14,432 nt of DNA from Pirellulaceae bacterium (GTDB taxonomy: Bacteria; Planctomycetota; Planctomycetia; Pirellulales; Pirellulaceae), in assembly GCA_020846515.1 (NCBI GenBank), contig JADLDX010000853.1, positions 1-14,432 on the forward strand. The letters are read 5' to 3'. A program made the position numbers and the translations under genes. The notes beneath the pieces were generated by a model. It did no database searches. It worked only from the letters and a program-made list of their open reading frames with translations, and had not been told where the DNA came from. This document shows, in pieces, positions 1-7,535 of this stretch. Each line of letters opens with the position of its first letter. Positions within the stretch are counted from its first letter, which is position 1.

Positions 1-282
1 CCAATCATCCGACCATCCATGCGGGTTGAGTCCGTTCTAACGCGGACCAAATGTGCCATGAACATTGGTCAATCTATATGGTCAATCAGTCGCGATTTGC
101 GGCGTGCCTCCGCAGGAGCATCGGCCTCCCGGGTTGCCAATCACCCGACCATCCATGCCGATTGAGTCCGTTCTAACGCGAACCAAATGTGCCATGAACA
201 TTGGTCAATCGACATGGCCAATCTGTCGCGATGCGCGGCGTGCCTCCGCAGGAGCGTCGGCCTCCCGGGTTGCCAACCACCC
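1..282 (+). repeat. 136-bp tandem repeat, two units plus the start of a third
   Basis: Two units, 1-136 and 137-272, follow each other with an exact 136-bp period and differ at only about a dozen positions; 273-282 begins a third unit (CCAACCACCC) that breaks off 18 bp past the stop codon of the minus-strand gene ending at 301. Each unit carries the core ATGTGCCATGAACATTGGTC and ends in a block reading GTCGGCCTCCCGGGTTG or close to it. The same core and end block recur, diverged and inverted, at 12670-12893. The array may extend beyond the left edge of the window. Open reading frames run through the units, but similarity is better at the DNA level than in any protein frame, so it is probably non-coding. 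Confidence 0.9.
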
Positions 283-300
283 CATGTGGCCACAGCGAAC

Positions 301-1857
301 CTACAACTTTTCCAGCTCAGCCATGCGTTGCTTCACCGCTTGCACATCGCTGGCTCGTTGTTCATGTTCGAGCAAGTGCAATTCGTTCTCGAGCGAACGC
401 AGCAACATGAGTGTATCGCCAGCCTGAGCGAATTGGGCTTGTACCGTGTGCAAGGCTTCCAAACCCGGCTCGGTATCGCCGATGATCAACTGAGCCAAAG
501 CGAGATCGGCCATGGCGGCTGACTTGGTGGCCCAAGTTGAACCCGATGAATCGCTGAGCGCTTTGTGCAGGAGCTGCGCGCCTTGCTGGTACGCACCAGC
601 TTGTAGCTTGGTGCTGCCCATGGCAGCCGTAGCGGCTGCGGCGATGTGGGGTTTTGAACTGCTAGCCGGGCCGCTCAAGATGGCCGATGCCGCTGGCACC
701 TGCCCCAGGGCGGCCAGGCACTTCGACTGCGCAATGCGTAACCATAACACGTTGTCGCCTTGTGTGGCCGATTCGGCTTTCTTGAAGTTTACCAACGCGG
801 CTTGCATCTGAGCCCGCTGAAACTGCGCCTCGGCAACACAGGCCCACAAGACCATCTCGACGCCACCATCGCTGGTCGCACCGAGGCTCTCCAAGTGATG
901 CCCCAACGCACCAATCAACTCGTTCGGCCATACCATACCTTCGGGTCGTATATGCTCGGCCAACAACCAGAAACTCACATCGATCGGTTGACTCTTATCC
1001 AGCGCACTGAGGTGCGTGCTAACACCCGCCGACCAGGCTTGAGTTGCCAACGACAGTTGATCACTGCGTCGCGCTGCTTCGGCCACCATCAGCGAGAGTT
1101 CAGCCGCCAACAGTGGATTGCCTGACGCTCGGGCGGCTTCGACAGCTTGACGACACAGCGCCTCGGCCCAAGCCGTGCGCCCAGCCACCAACTCGCGCAG
1201 GCCCAACAAACGTAAGCAATCGATCTTCACCAATGGATGATTGACGCTCTGTGCCAACTGCTGCAACTGCGCAGCCTGTTCATTGCTCGGATCACTCGTC
1301 TGCAATTGCTGAGCGAACGTATTGCGCAGTTGTTGATAGGGACGCGCAGTCGTCGGATTTTCTTGGGCTAACTTGAGCAGCGAGTTCCAACTACCCGACG
1401 CATCGGTGGTTCGTCGACTGAGCACCTGTGCGGCCAAGACCACGCTGGGATCAACGCTGGCCACTGCCCATCGTTCTGCCAGATATCGTTCTGCCGACTC
1501 GCGGTGGTTCTCGATGATGGCACTGGCCGAACGCAGACGACCAGCCGCTACGAGCGGTTCCAACAACGAGTGAAGTTTATCGGGCGTCAGTTCGGTCGGC
1601 TCCGCCTGGCCCAGCACAATCTCGTGACCGTCAAAGCGGATCGTGCGCGCCGGCGGATTAGCGATTTTGCCGGCCGCGGCGCCGGAGCCAGAGCCCGAAT
1701 CGGCAATCGATTTTACTTGACTGGACACCGACTGTTGATCCACGGAACTGGCCGCCTGATCAGCCAGAATAGAGCAGCCGTTCGATAGTAGGGTCGACAG
1801 CAGCCCGAAAGCGAGCAGACAAAAGCGACTAGTCGAAGCTGGATGGCAGCAAGTCAT
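301..1857 (-). CDS. Exported helical-repeat (TPR-like) protein, probable lipoprotein
   Basis: 518 residues. The N-terminus has a hydrophobic signal (about residues 11-27) ending LLSNGC, with Cys28 as the likely lipidated residue; the lipobox is imperfect (Ser at -3, Asn at -2), so lipidation is probable rather than certain. Residues 35-65 are a Ser/Ala/Gly-rich linker. The rest is almost entirely amphipathic helix rich in Ala, Leu and Gln, with TPR-like pairs clearest at about 340-395 and 415-490 (for example GAYQQGAQLLHKAL). No catalytic motif is visible. The ATG lies 10 bp after the secretin stop codon with no clear Shine-Dalgarno, which suggests one transcript and coupled translation. TPR lipoproteins of the PilF/PilW type help secretins assemble; a similar role here is inferred from position and fold only. 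It could also be an unrelated scaffold protein. Confidence 0.85.
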   Translation of the reverse strand: MTCCHPASTSRFCLLAFGLLSTLLSNGCSILADQAASSVDQQSVSSQVKSIADSGSGSGAAAGKIANPPARTIRFDGHEIVLGQAEPTELTPDKLHSLLEPLVAAGRLRSASAIIENHRESAERYLAERWAVASVDPSVVLAAQVLSRRTTDASGSWNSLLKLAQENPTTARPYQQLRNTFAQQLQTSDPSNEQAAQLQQLAQSVNHPLVKIDCLRLLGLRELVAGRTAWAEALCRQAVEAARASGNPLLAAELSLMVAEAARRSDQLSLATQAWSAGVSTHLSALDKSQPIDVSFWLLAEHIRPEGMVWPNELIGALGHHLESLGATSDGGVEMVLWACVAEAQFQRAQMQAALVNFKKAESATQGDNVLWLRIAQSKCLAALGQVPAASAILSGPASSSKPHIAAAATAAMGSTKLQAGAYQQGAQLLHKALSDSSGSTWATKSAAMADLALAQLIIGDTEPGLEALHTVQAQFAQAGDTLMLLRSLENELHLLEHEQRASDVQAVKQRMAELEKL

Positions 1858-1867
1858 GATGGATCGT

Positions 1868-4800
1868 TCAATAGGCCGTGAGGGATCGATGGTGGAGTTG
1901 GAATAGTTTCGCGCGCTCGCTGCTTTCAGCGTCCGAACGAGTCACACGACAAGGCAAGGCATTGGTCAGAGTGCCCGAAACACCGGGGCTGTTCGGATGC
2001 GTGCTCAGTTGTCCGAGCAGCATCTCACTAGTGGCCGCCGATTCGGTGGGCGTATTGAATACGTACGGCCTGACGATCACGACCAGTTCACTACGCGAAC
2101 GTCCAGTGGCCTGACGACGAAACAGCAGCCCCAGCCCTGGAATGTTGCCTAGCACCGGCACTTGATCGCGCGCGTCGCTCACTTGCTCTTCGATCAAACC
2201 ACCTAGAGCCACGGCCATACCGTCCTGAGCCACAATCGTGCCGCTGATCGTGCGACGTCGTACCGTATCAACATTCACGTTCGTCACGCCCGTGCCGCTG
2301 GTGGCCGGTACAGGAATCGAGGAACCGGACAGCACGCGTTCCGAGTTCTCTTCAATGACTCGTAAGGTGACGGTTCGATCAGCGTTAATGTTGGGCGTAA
2401 TGAGCAGCGACTGGCCCACGTCGCGCAGTTCCGTAATCGGCGTTGCGGCGACCGCGCCATTCACAGCGCTCACACTGCTAAGCACCTGCGAAGGCGTGAA
2501 GCCGACGGTAAAGGGCAGGGTGTCGCCAACGAATATTCGACTGACTTCATTGTTCGCAGTCAGGATCAGCGGCGTAGCCAACGCGGTGACACAGTTCTTG
2601 CTCTCGAGCAGTTGCATCCGCACGCGAAACTTGTCATCGACCATCTGGAAAGTTAACGAACCTGGTACACCACCCGCCACGCCTAAGCCGGCACCCAGAC
2701 CTCGCGAAACAGCGCTGGCTCCGGGAAAGGCTGGTGCCAACGTGCCGTCGGACATGGCCGTCGAGGCATTTCCGCTGGCGCCAAAGTATTCGAAAGCTGA
2801 GTTGAATCCGTTGGCCAACACGATACGCAGCACTTTTACTTCCAACAACACCGTGGGCGTAGGGACGTCGAGTTGATGAATCAACTGCGCGATTTGCTCC
2901 ATCGATCGCTGGTCACCCGTCCGTACGATGACTTGATTGTTGCGACGAATGGTCGAAATGTAGATGGTGGCGTCGCGACGCTGCAGCAAATCGGCTTGCG
3001 CATCGGCATTGAGTTGTCCTTGACGAGCGACTTCGTTTTCGATTTTCTGAATCTCTTCGGCTGCCAGATCATTCATCGCCAAGTGTTCACGGTGACGGGC
3101 CGCGCCGAGGGCATTGGATCGGGCTTGGCCGCCACCCTGATTTTGTCCCATGCCTTGCGCGCCACCGAGGCCAGCCATACCGCCTAATCCAGCCCCCAAT
3201 CCTCCACCCATTCCGCCACCACCCAGTCCACCAATTCCGCCGCCTTGTCCCATGCCGCCTTGGTTATTGGCTGAGTTGCCCAAGTTGGGAGCGCCTAATC
3301 CAAGCGAACGACCGTCAACTAAATCAAAACGACTAAAACGTTGCGACAGATCGATCAGATCGTCCAGGTCAGCATCCGCACGATTCATCTGCACGCGATT
3401 GCCGAAGACTTGTTGGATGACTTGGGCAACTGCAATGGGATTGGGGTAAAGGAGCGTAAAGACGCGGGTTTGTTCCTCTCGGAAACTAGACAGATCTTTT
3501 TCGTATTCCTTAGAAGTAGCAATGCGCACAATACCCGAGCTGGTTTCGATTCGATAGAACAGCCCGTTGGCTTTGACAATCGCATCGAGCGCATCAAGCG
3601 CCGTGACGTTCTTGAGATAGACCGTGATTTGGGTCTTGCCGGCTTCAGCGGATGTAATCACGTTCAAACCAGATTGCTCAGCGAACAGCTTCATGGCTTC
3701 CGAGAGCGGAACGTCTTCGAATTGAATCGACTCGAGAATTTGATGACCAATCGCCGGCACACCTTCCGCCAGCGCGGCACTGCCGACGATCGGCGAAGCA
3801 GCTTGATTGTTCGTACGGCTGCCAATCAAGTTGGAAGTCGAGTTGGAAGTCGAGTTGGAATTGAGGTTGACGCCAGGTTGATCGCTGATGCGCATGAATG
3901 TCGGCTCGCTTTTGGGAGCCGTAGACGCAGGTGTAGATGTTGATGAAGATTTTTGAGGTAGCGTGGGCTTGGGGGCCAGTTGATGGGTGGTCGTGCGCGG
4001 CGGTGTGCCTATGGCTGATCGCGTGACTGGTGCTGCCGTGGCCGGAAATACAGTTGATCGCGGCAGTGAGCTTGAAGGGGAGGTTGAGGGAGAGGGGCCG
4101 GGTGACAGTGAAGATGAAGGGGGCGGTGGCGGCAGGTCCTGCGTGGCTGAGGCTGGTAAGACGCTCGACTTGCTGGGCACATTAGAGTTGCTCAGTAGGC
4201 TTGACTTGCTGCCCACTGCCGTGGACGCGGTAGCAGCGGCCACGGGTGGTGGAGGCGCCTGTTCCGAAGGCAAACGCTGGCCAGCCAGGGTGGCTAATGA
4301 GACATTCGTCGATGACGAACCTGCTGCAGATGCCGACTGACTGGTCACTTGATTACCAGGTGCTTGGTTACTAGTTACTTGGTTACTAGCGGGCGGCTGG
4401 TTTGACGGCTTGCTGGCTGTATTGCTGGTTGTATTACTCGACGACATCGTGGCAGGGACCGTCATCGCAAATTGATCGACGGTCCAACCATCTGGCTCGA
4501 CAATCGTTAATTGTCCGGACGAACCAGCGGCTTGAGGGTTTGATTGAGCGGTGGCAGGAGGTGTGACTTCCATCGAGGACAAGGGCAGGGCCGATTGAGC
4601 CGGAGCGAGTTTCGCCGGTGTGTCACCACTTTGAGCGACCTCACCGCGACTGCTGGACAGCTCTAAGGTTGCAGGACGCGACGTCTTAGAATTAGCCGCC
4701 AGCACCTCAGGCTTACCGGAACTCTCAGTCTTCGCTGGACTTGTTTTCGTAGACTCTGTTTTCGCTGCGTTTGATTTCGCTGGGCCTGTTTTCGCAGGCT

Positions 4801-5083
4801 CTGTCTTAGTGATTTCCGTTTTCTGGCCTGTGGGTGGCGAGCTGGCAGTTTTGCTAGCCAAAGAGTTGGTTGCAGGCGTGCCCGTAGATGTCGGCTTGCC
4901 CGAGGTTACGACTGGCAACGTCGCCGCGGCTTTTTTGGCTGCGGGTGTGGTTGGTGCATTAGCACTGGCTGCGGCCGAAGAATTGGAGGCCGCAGTTTGC
5001 GCCCGCGATAGCTGATTGAGCAGAACCGCAGCGCAGCAGGCTAAAGCCAGCAGCTTCCGCGACGGTCCCAAGGCAAGGAACAT
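1868..5083 (-). CDS. Outer-membrane secretin (GspD/PilQ superfamily) with long low-complexity N-terminal tether
   Basis: 1071 residues from ATG 5083. An in-frame TTG at 5092 is possible but less likely. A signal peptide (about 1-28, ending LSRAQ) is followed by about 400 residues rich in Ser, Thr, Ala, Pro and Asn, including Lys-Thr repeats (about 88-120), a proline run (about 318-322) and Asn-Ser-Thr repeats. The secretin proper then begins: an STN/N0 domain at about 450-527 (FEDVPLSEAMKLFAEQSGLN), N1-like ring domains at about 535-745 interrupted by a glycine-rich insert (about 600-655), and the pore-forming secretin domain at about 800-1012, with the signature VPVLGNIPGLGLLF near 975-988 and SELVVIVRPYV after it. 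Secretins form large multimeric outer-membrane gates for type II secretion or type IV pili. No other secretion gene is nearby except the exported helical-repeat gene 10 bp downstream, so the substrate is unknown. The tether and glycine insert are unusually long for the family. Confidence 0.93.
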   Translation of the reverse strand: MFLALGPSRKLLALACCAAVLLNQLSRAQTAASNSSAAASANAPTTPAAKKAAATLPVVTSGKPTSTGTPATNSLASKTASSPPTGQKTEITKTEPAKTGPAKSNAAKTESTKTSPAKTESSGKPEVLAANSKTSRPATLELSSSRGEVAQSGDTPAKLAPAQSALPLSSMEVTPPATAQSNPQAAGSSGQLTIVEPDGWTVDQFAMTVPATMSSSNTTSNTASKPSNQPPASNQVTSNQAPGNQVTSQSASAAGSSSTNVSLATLAGQRLPSEQAPPPPVAAATASTAVGSKSSLLSNSNVPSKSSVLPASATQDLPPPPPSSSLSPGPSPSTSPSSSLPRSTVFPATAAPVTRSAIGTPPRTTTHQLAPKPTLPQKSSSTSTPASTAPKSEPTFMRISDQPGVNLNSNSTSNSTSNLIGSRTNNQAASPIVGSAALAEGVPAIGHQILESIQFEDVPLSEAMKLFAEQSGLNVITSAEAGKTQITVYLKNVTALDALDAIVKANGLFYRIETSSGIVRIATSKEYEKDLSSFREEQTRVFTLLYPNPIAVAQVIQQVFGNRVQMNRADADLDDLIDLSQRFSRFDLVDGRSLGLGAPNLGNSANNQGGMGQGGGIGGLGGGGMGGGLGAGLGGMAGLGGAQGMGQNQGGGQARSNALGAARHREHLAMNDLAAEEIQKIENEVARQGQLNADAQADLLQRRDATIYISTIRRNNQVIVRTGDQRSMEQIAQLIHQLDVPTPTVLLEVKVLRIVLANGFNSAFEYFGASGNASTAMSDGTLAPAFPGASAVSRGLGAGLGVAGGVPGSLTFQMVDDKFRVRMQLLESKNCVTALATPLILTANNEVSRIFVGDTLPFTVGFTPSQVLSSVSAVNGAVAATPITELRDVGQSLLITPNINADRTVTLRVIEENSERVLSGSSIPVPATSGTGVTNVNVDTVRRRTISGTIVAQDGMAVALGGLIEEQVSDARDQVPVLGNIPGLGLLFRRQATGRSRSELVVIVRPYVFNTPTESAATSEMLLGQLSTHPNSPGVSGTLTNALPCRVTRSDAESSERAKLFQLHHRSLTAY

Positions 5084-5179
5084 AGCTTGCAATCCATTGT
5101 AAGTGGGTCAGCGGGCGCAGCACCACATGAGCTGGTATCGACACAGGCGACCTTGACACTTAAGCAGCCTTGGCAACTT

Positions 5180-5194
5180 CCGCAAACTTTGCGG
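5180..5194. promoter_or_regulatory. Perfect 15-bp palindrome upstream of the secretin gene
   Basis: CCGCAAACTTTGCGG is a 7-bp perfect inverted repeat around one central base, about 97 bp upstream of the secretin ATG. It could be an operator for a dimeric regulator or a small hairpin in the leader. No promoter boxes were confidently placed around it. Confidence 0.3.
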
Positions 5195-5260
5195 GTAAAA
5201 TCACTCGAAATGCTAGCACTATCGCATAACATGCGGCCAGACGATGTGACCAGAGTGTGG

Positions 5261-5286
5261 GACCCAGTGAGCGGACCCAGTGAGTA
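5261..5286. repeat. Short tandem repeat, 13-bp period
   Basis: GACCCAGTGAG occurs at 5261-5271 and again at 5274-5284, with a weaker echo (TACAGTGAGTG) near 5302. It lies 46 bp beyond the stop codon of the pentapeptide-repeat gene and upstream of the secretin gene. The function is unknown, and it may be a simple duplication. Confidence 0.45.
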
Positions 5287-5331
5287 GACACTGCGTGTGG
5301 TTACAGTGAGTGGCTGCGATGGGTGGGTAGA

Positions 5332-7176
5332 TCAATCCAAGATCGCGCCGCTGGCGGCCATTTGTTCGCGTTGCCATGGATCGAGTAGGCAATCGCGGAC
5401 ATCAACCAGGTAGAAATCGCAGCCGCTTAACAGCGCGCCTCGCAGGTCGCAGCCGACCAAGGCCGCTTTGCGAATCTGCTCGGGCTGCTTGTAGTTCAAA
5501 TCGACATAGTCGTCGGTATAAAAACCTGTCCGGGTTCCGTGCGATGGATAGGGGCTGTCCACCAAACCACAGCGGGTCGAGCCCATATGAAATGCAGCGC
5601 CGCGCAGATCGGAGTTTCGCAGGTCGCAGTCTGCCCACAAGATGCCGGCCAGTCCAGCGCCCCGCATTTCTGCATTGCGGAAGCAGCTCCCTTGCGCGAT
5701 GGTATCGGTCAGGAGTGCATTGCCCAACCTGGCTTCTGCAAAATCGCATTCCGACAGATCCATGGCTTCCAGATCTGCATTGTGAAAAATCGCCTGACGG
5801 AAGCGGGCACCACGCAAGCGGGCCAGTTTCAATTCCGAACGAGCAAACCAGGCTTGATGAAAAGTGGCCGACTCGAAATCGGCTTGTTCGAAGTCGACTT
5901 CATAAAACGTACATTTGTCAAAATTCGCATGCGTCAGATTGGTGCCGCGCATGCGTGTGTGTTCAAAGCGTGAATCGACAAAACTGCCGTAGGACAAGTT
6001 GGCTCGTTCGAAATCTGCGCGACTGAATTTGCACTCGCGTGCGATCACGAGAGATAAATCGGCATGACGAAAGCTGACATCATGGCCAGTCGCCTGGCTG
6101 AGCATGGTTTCATGCAAATTCACTTGGCGAAGCTGCGTATTGTGTAGCACGGCGCAGGTCACATCCGCGCCTGATAAGTTGGCTTCGGTCAAGCGGGCAT
6201 TGATCAAGCGTACGCGGCGGAGTTGACAGCCGCTCCAAGCCACCTTGCCTAAATCAGCTCCGCTTAAATCAACTTGCTTGCGAGAACTCGGCCGCCACTC
6301 GGGCTGCATTCTGACCAACAGACTCACGGCCATGGCACTGTAACGACTCTTCGTAGCACAGCGTTCCAAGAATCGCACCAATCGCAGATCAGTTGCCGAC
6401 AATCGTTTGGCAATCTCGTCCAGCATTCGTGTGGAGATGTAGCGTTTGAGTGCCCATCGATAACAACCGGCAATGCGTTCTGCCAATCGGTCAGCCATCA
6501 GCGCCTCGCGGACGTCCGCCAACTGCAGCCAACGTTTCGCCCGAGCGGTCAATGCCGAGTTCTCTTGGATCACGCGCTCTCGTACTGTGGGCCGCGACAA
6601 TATTTCGTCCGTTAGCGCTGGCAACGTTTGCCGCCCAGTTACCTCATGCTGCATCTGCTGAAGTACAAATTCACTAGGGTCATGCAGATCGGGCGAGGCG
6701 GCCATGGCATCCAGCATGGGTTGCCAAACATAGGGCGAACCCTCCGCAAAATCGAGACTCGTGTGCATGATTCGAGCCATCACCGATTTGCACTGCGCTG
6801 GATGGAACTTCAACAGATACTCGATGAACTCATCGCGTCCCCAATTTGCCAGTCTAAGGCGCACATCCGCATTGTTTGGGCTATCGGAAGAAAGCAATAA
6901 CACTTGCCATGGTTGGCCCTGTCGGACTGCCGTACTGTCGATATGCTGCTCCAAGCCGGACCGTCCGACCTCTTCAATGGCCAGCCGTCTTTGGTTCTGG
7001 TTGGCCCACTGGAGCGCATAGTGCATTGCCGTTGTCTTGCCCGCACCGGTCAGCTGAACAATCTGGTAGTCGTCCAACGACAGCAATTCGTCGAGCAAAT
7101 CGACCAACAGAACGGATGACTCGCTGTCGCCCACAAAGACTCGCGGCGACAGAATGCGATCGCATAACGACTCCAC
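5332..7176 (-). CDS. P-loop-like NTPase domain fused to pentapeptide-repeat beta-helix
   Basis: 614 residues from GTG 7176, chosen over an in-frame TTG at 7209 because AAGGAG lies 7 nt upstream of the GTG. Residues about 10-240 resemble a P-loop ATPase module: a hydrophobic strand and QLTGAGKTT (41-49) look like a Walker A loop, but the first glycine expected in GxxxxGK[ST] is absent, and no convincing Walker B acidic pair follows VLLLSSD (about 92-98). Residues about 215-290 are helical and charged. From about 302 to 540, and again at 570-598, the protein consists of pentapeptide repeats of the A(D/N)Lxx type (SGADLGKV, TEANLSGADV, ERANLSYGSF), which fold into a right-handed quadrilateral beta-helix. 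The gap at about 531-568 is a non-repeat loop rich in Ser, Pro, Gly and Tyr. No signal peptide is seen, so it is probably cytoplasmic. Pentapeptide proteins often act as scaffolds or DNA mimics; the substrate here is unknown. It is divergent from the cytochrome gene. Confidence 0.85.
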   Translation of the reverse strand: MESLCDRILSPRVFVGDSESSVLLVDLLDELLSLDDYQIVQLTGAGKTTAMHYALQWANQNQRRLAIEEVGRSGLEQHIDSTAVRQGQPWQVLLLSSDSPNNADVRLRLANWGRDEFIEYLLKFHPAQCKSVMARIMHTSLDFAEGSPYVWQPMLDAMAASPDLHDPSEFVLQQMQHEVTGRQTLPALTDEILSRPTVRERVIQENSALTARAKRWLQLADVREALMADRLAERIAGCYRWALKRYISTRMLDEIAKRLSATDLRLVRFLERCATKSRYSAMAVSLLVRMQPEWRPSSRKQVDLSGADLGKVAWSGCQLRRVRLINARLTEANLSGADVTCAVLHNTQLRQVNLHETMLSQATGHDVSFRHADLSLVIARECKFSRADFERANLSYGSFVDSRFEHTRMRGTNLTHANFDKCTFYEVDFEQADFESATFHQAWFARSELKLARLRGARFRQAIFHNADLEAMDLSECDFAEARLGNALLTDTIAQGSCFRNAEMRGAGLAGILWADCDLRNSDLRGAAFHMGSTRCGLVDSPYPSHGTRTGFYTDDYVDLNYKQPEQIRKAALVGCDLRGALLSGCDFYLVDVRDCLLDPWQREQMAASGAILD

Positions 7177-7535
7177 TTTTGCTCTCCTTCTCGAGAGACT
7201 GCGGCTCAAGAGATTGCGTGCTCGAGAGGCTGTAAAAGAACCTCTGTATTGTGGAGCGATGACCGACCGAATTGCAAGCCTGCGGCAGTTTCAGAGATCT
7301 TATTCGTGCTATTTGTGGCTATGGCTTCGCCCGCGTCAGGCAAGAAGCTATCTACGAAATGAACCGCCTGAACGGCCTCTTTCTCGCGTGACTCCGAGGG
7401 CACTCTGGGCGTTTATCGGGCAGGTTAGCGAAAGCCGGTCGTTTGCCGCTTGTGCAGCGTACAAGCATTTGGCTAGGATGAAGAGTGAATATCTCCTTCT
7501 GGTGCTCACTCCCGCCTCCATTGGATCGGATTTCG
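7177..7535. other. Divergent intergenic control region
   Basis: This stretch separates the pentapeptide gene (minus) from the cytochrome gene (plus) and holds no convincing gene. CTCGAGAG followed by (A/G)CTG occurs at 7190-7201 and 7221-7232, a direct repeat 31 bp apart lying just upstream of the pentapeptide gene. A weak sigma-70-like pair for that gene is TTGCAA (7272-7277) and CACAAT (7253-7248 on the minus strand) with an 18-bp spacer. On the plus side, GCTTGT (7448-7453) and ACAAGC (7461-7466) form a perfect 6-bp hairpin with a 7-nt loop. The promoter reading is tentative. Confidence 0.45.
7184..7189 (-). promoter_or_regulatory. Ribosome binding site of the pentapeptide-repeat gene
   Basis: AAGGAG on the minus strand, 7 nt before GTG 7176. 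It is the best Shine-Dalgarno in the window and is what sets the start codon; the upstream TTG at 7209 has none. Confidence 0.75.

Noticed and set aside
65..522. Open reading frames across the left repeat and into the helical-repeat gene
   Set aside because: They follow repeat units, overlap the opposite-strand gene and show no protein-level conservation beyond the DNA repeat.
3150..3449. Proline-rich open reading frame on the plus strand
   Set aside because: It is the antisense of the glycine-rich insert of the secretin.
5084..5092. TTG 5092 as start of the secretin
   Set aside because: An ATG three codons later gives an equally good signal peptide; no ribosome binding site favours the TTG.
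7177..7209. TTG 7209 as start of the pentapeptide gene
   Set aside because: AAGGAG lies after it and 7 nt before GTG 7176, so the shorter form is better supported.
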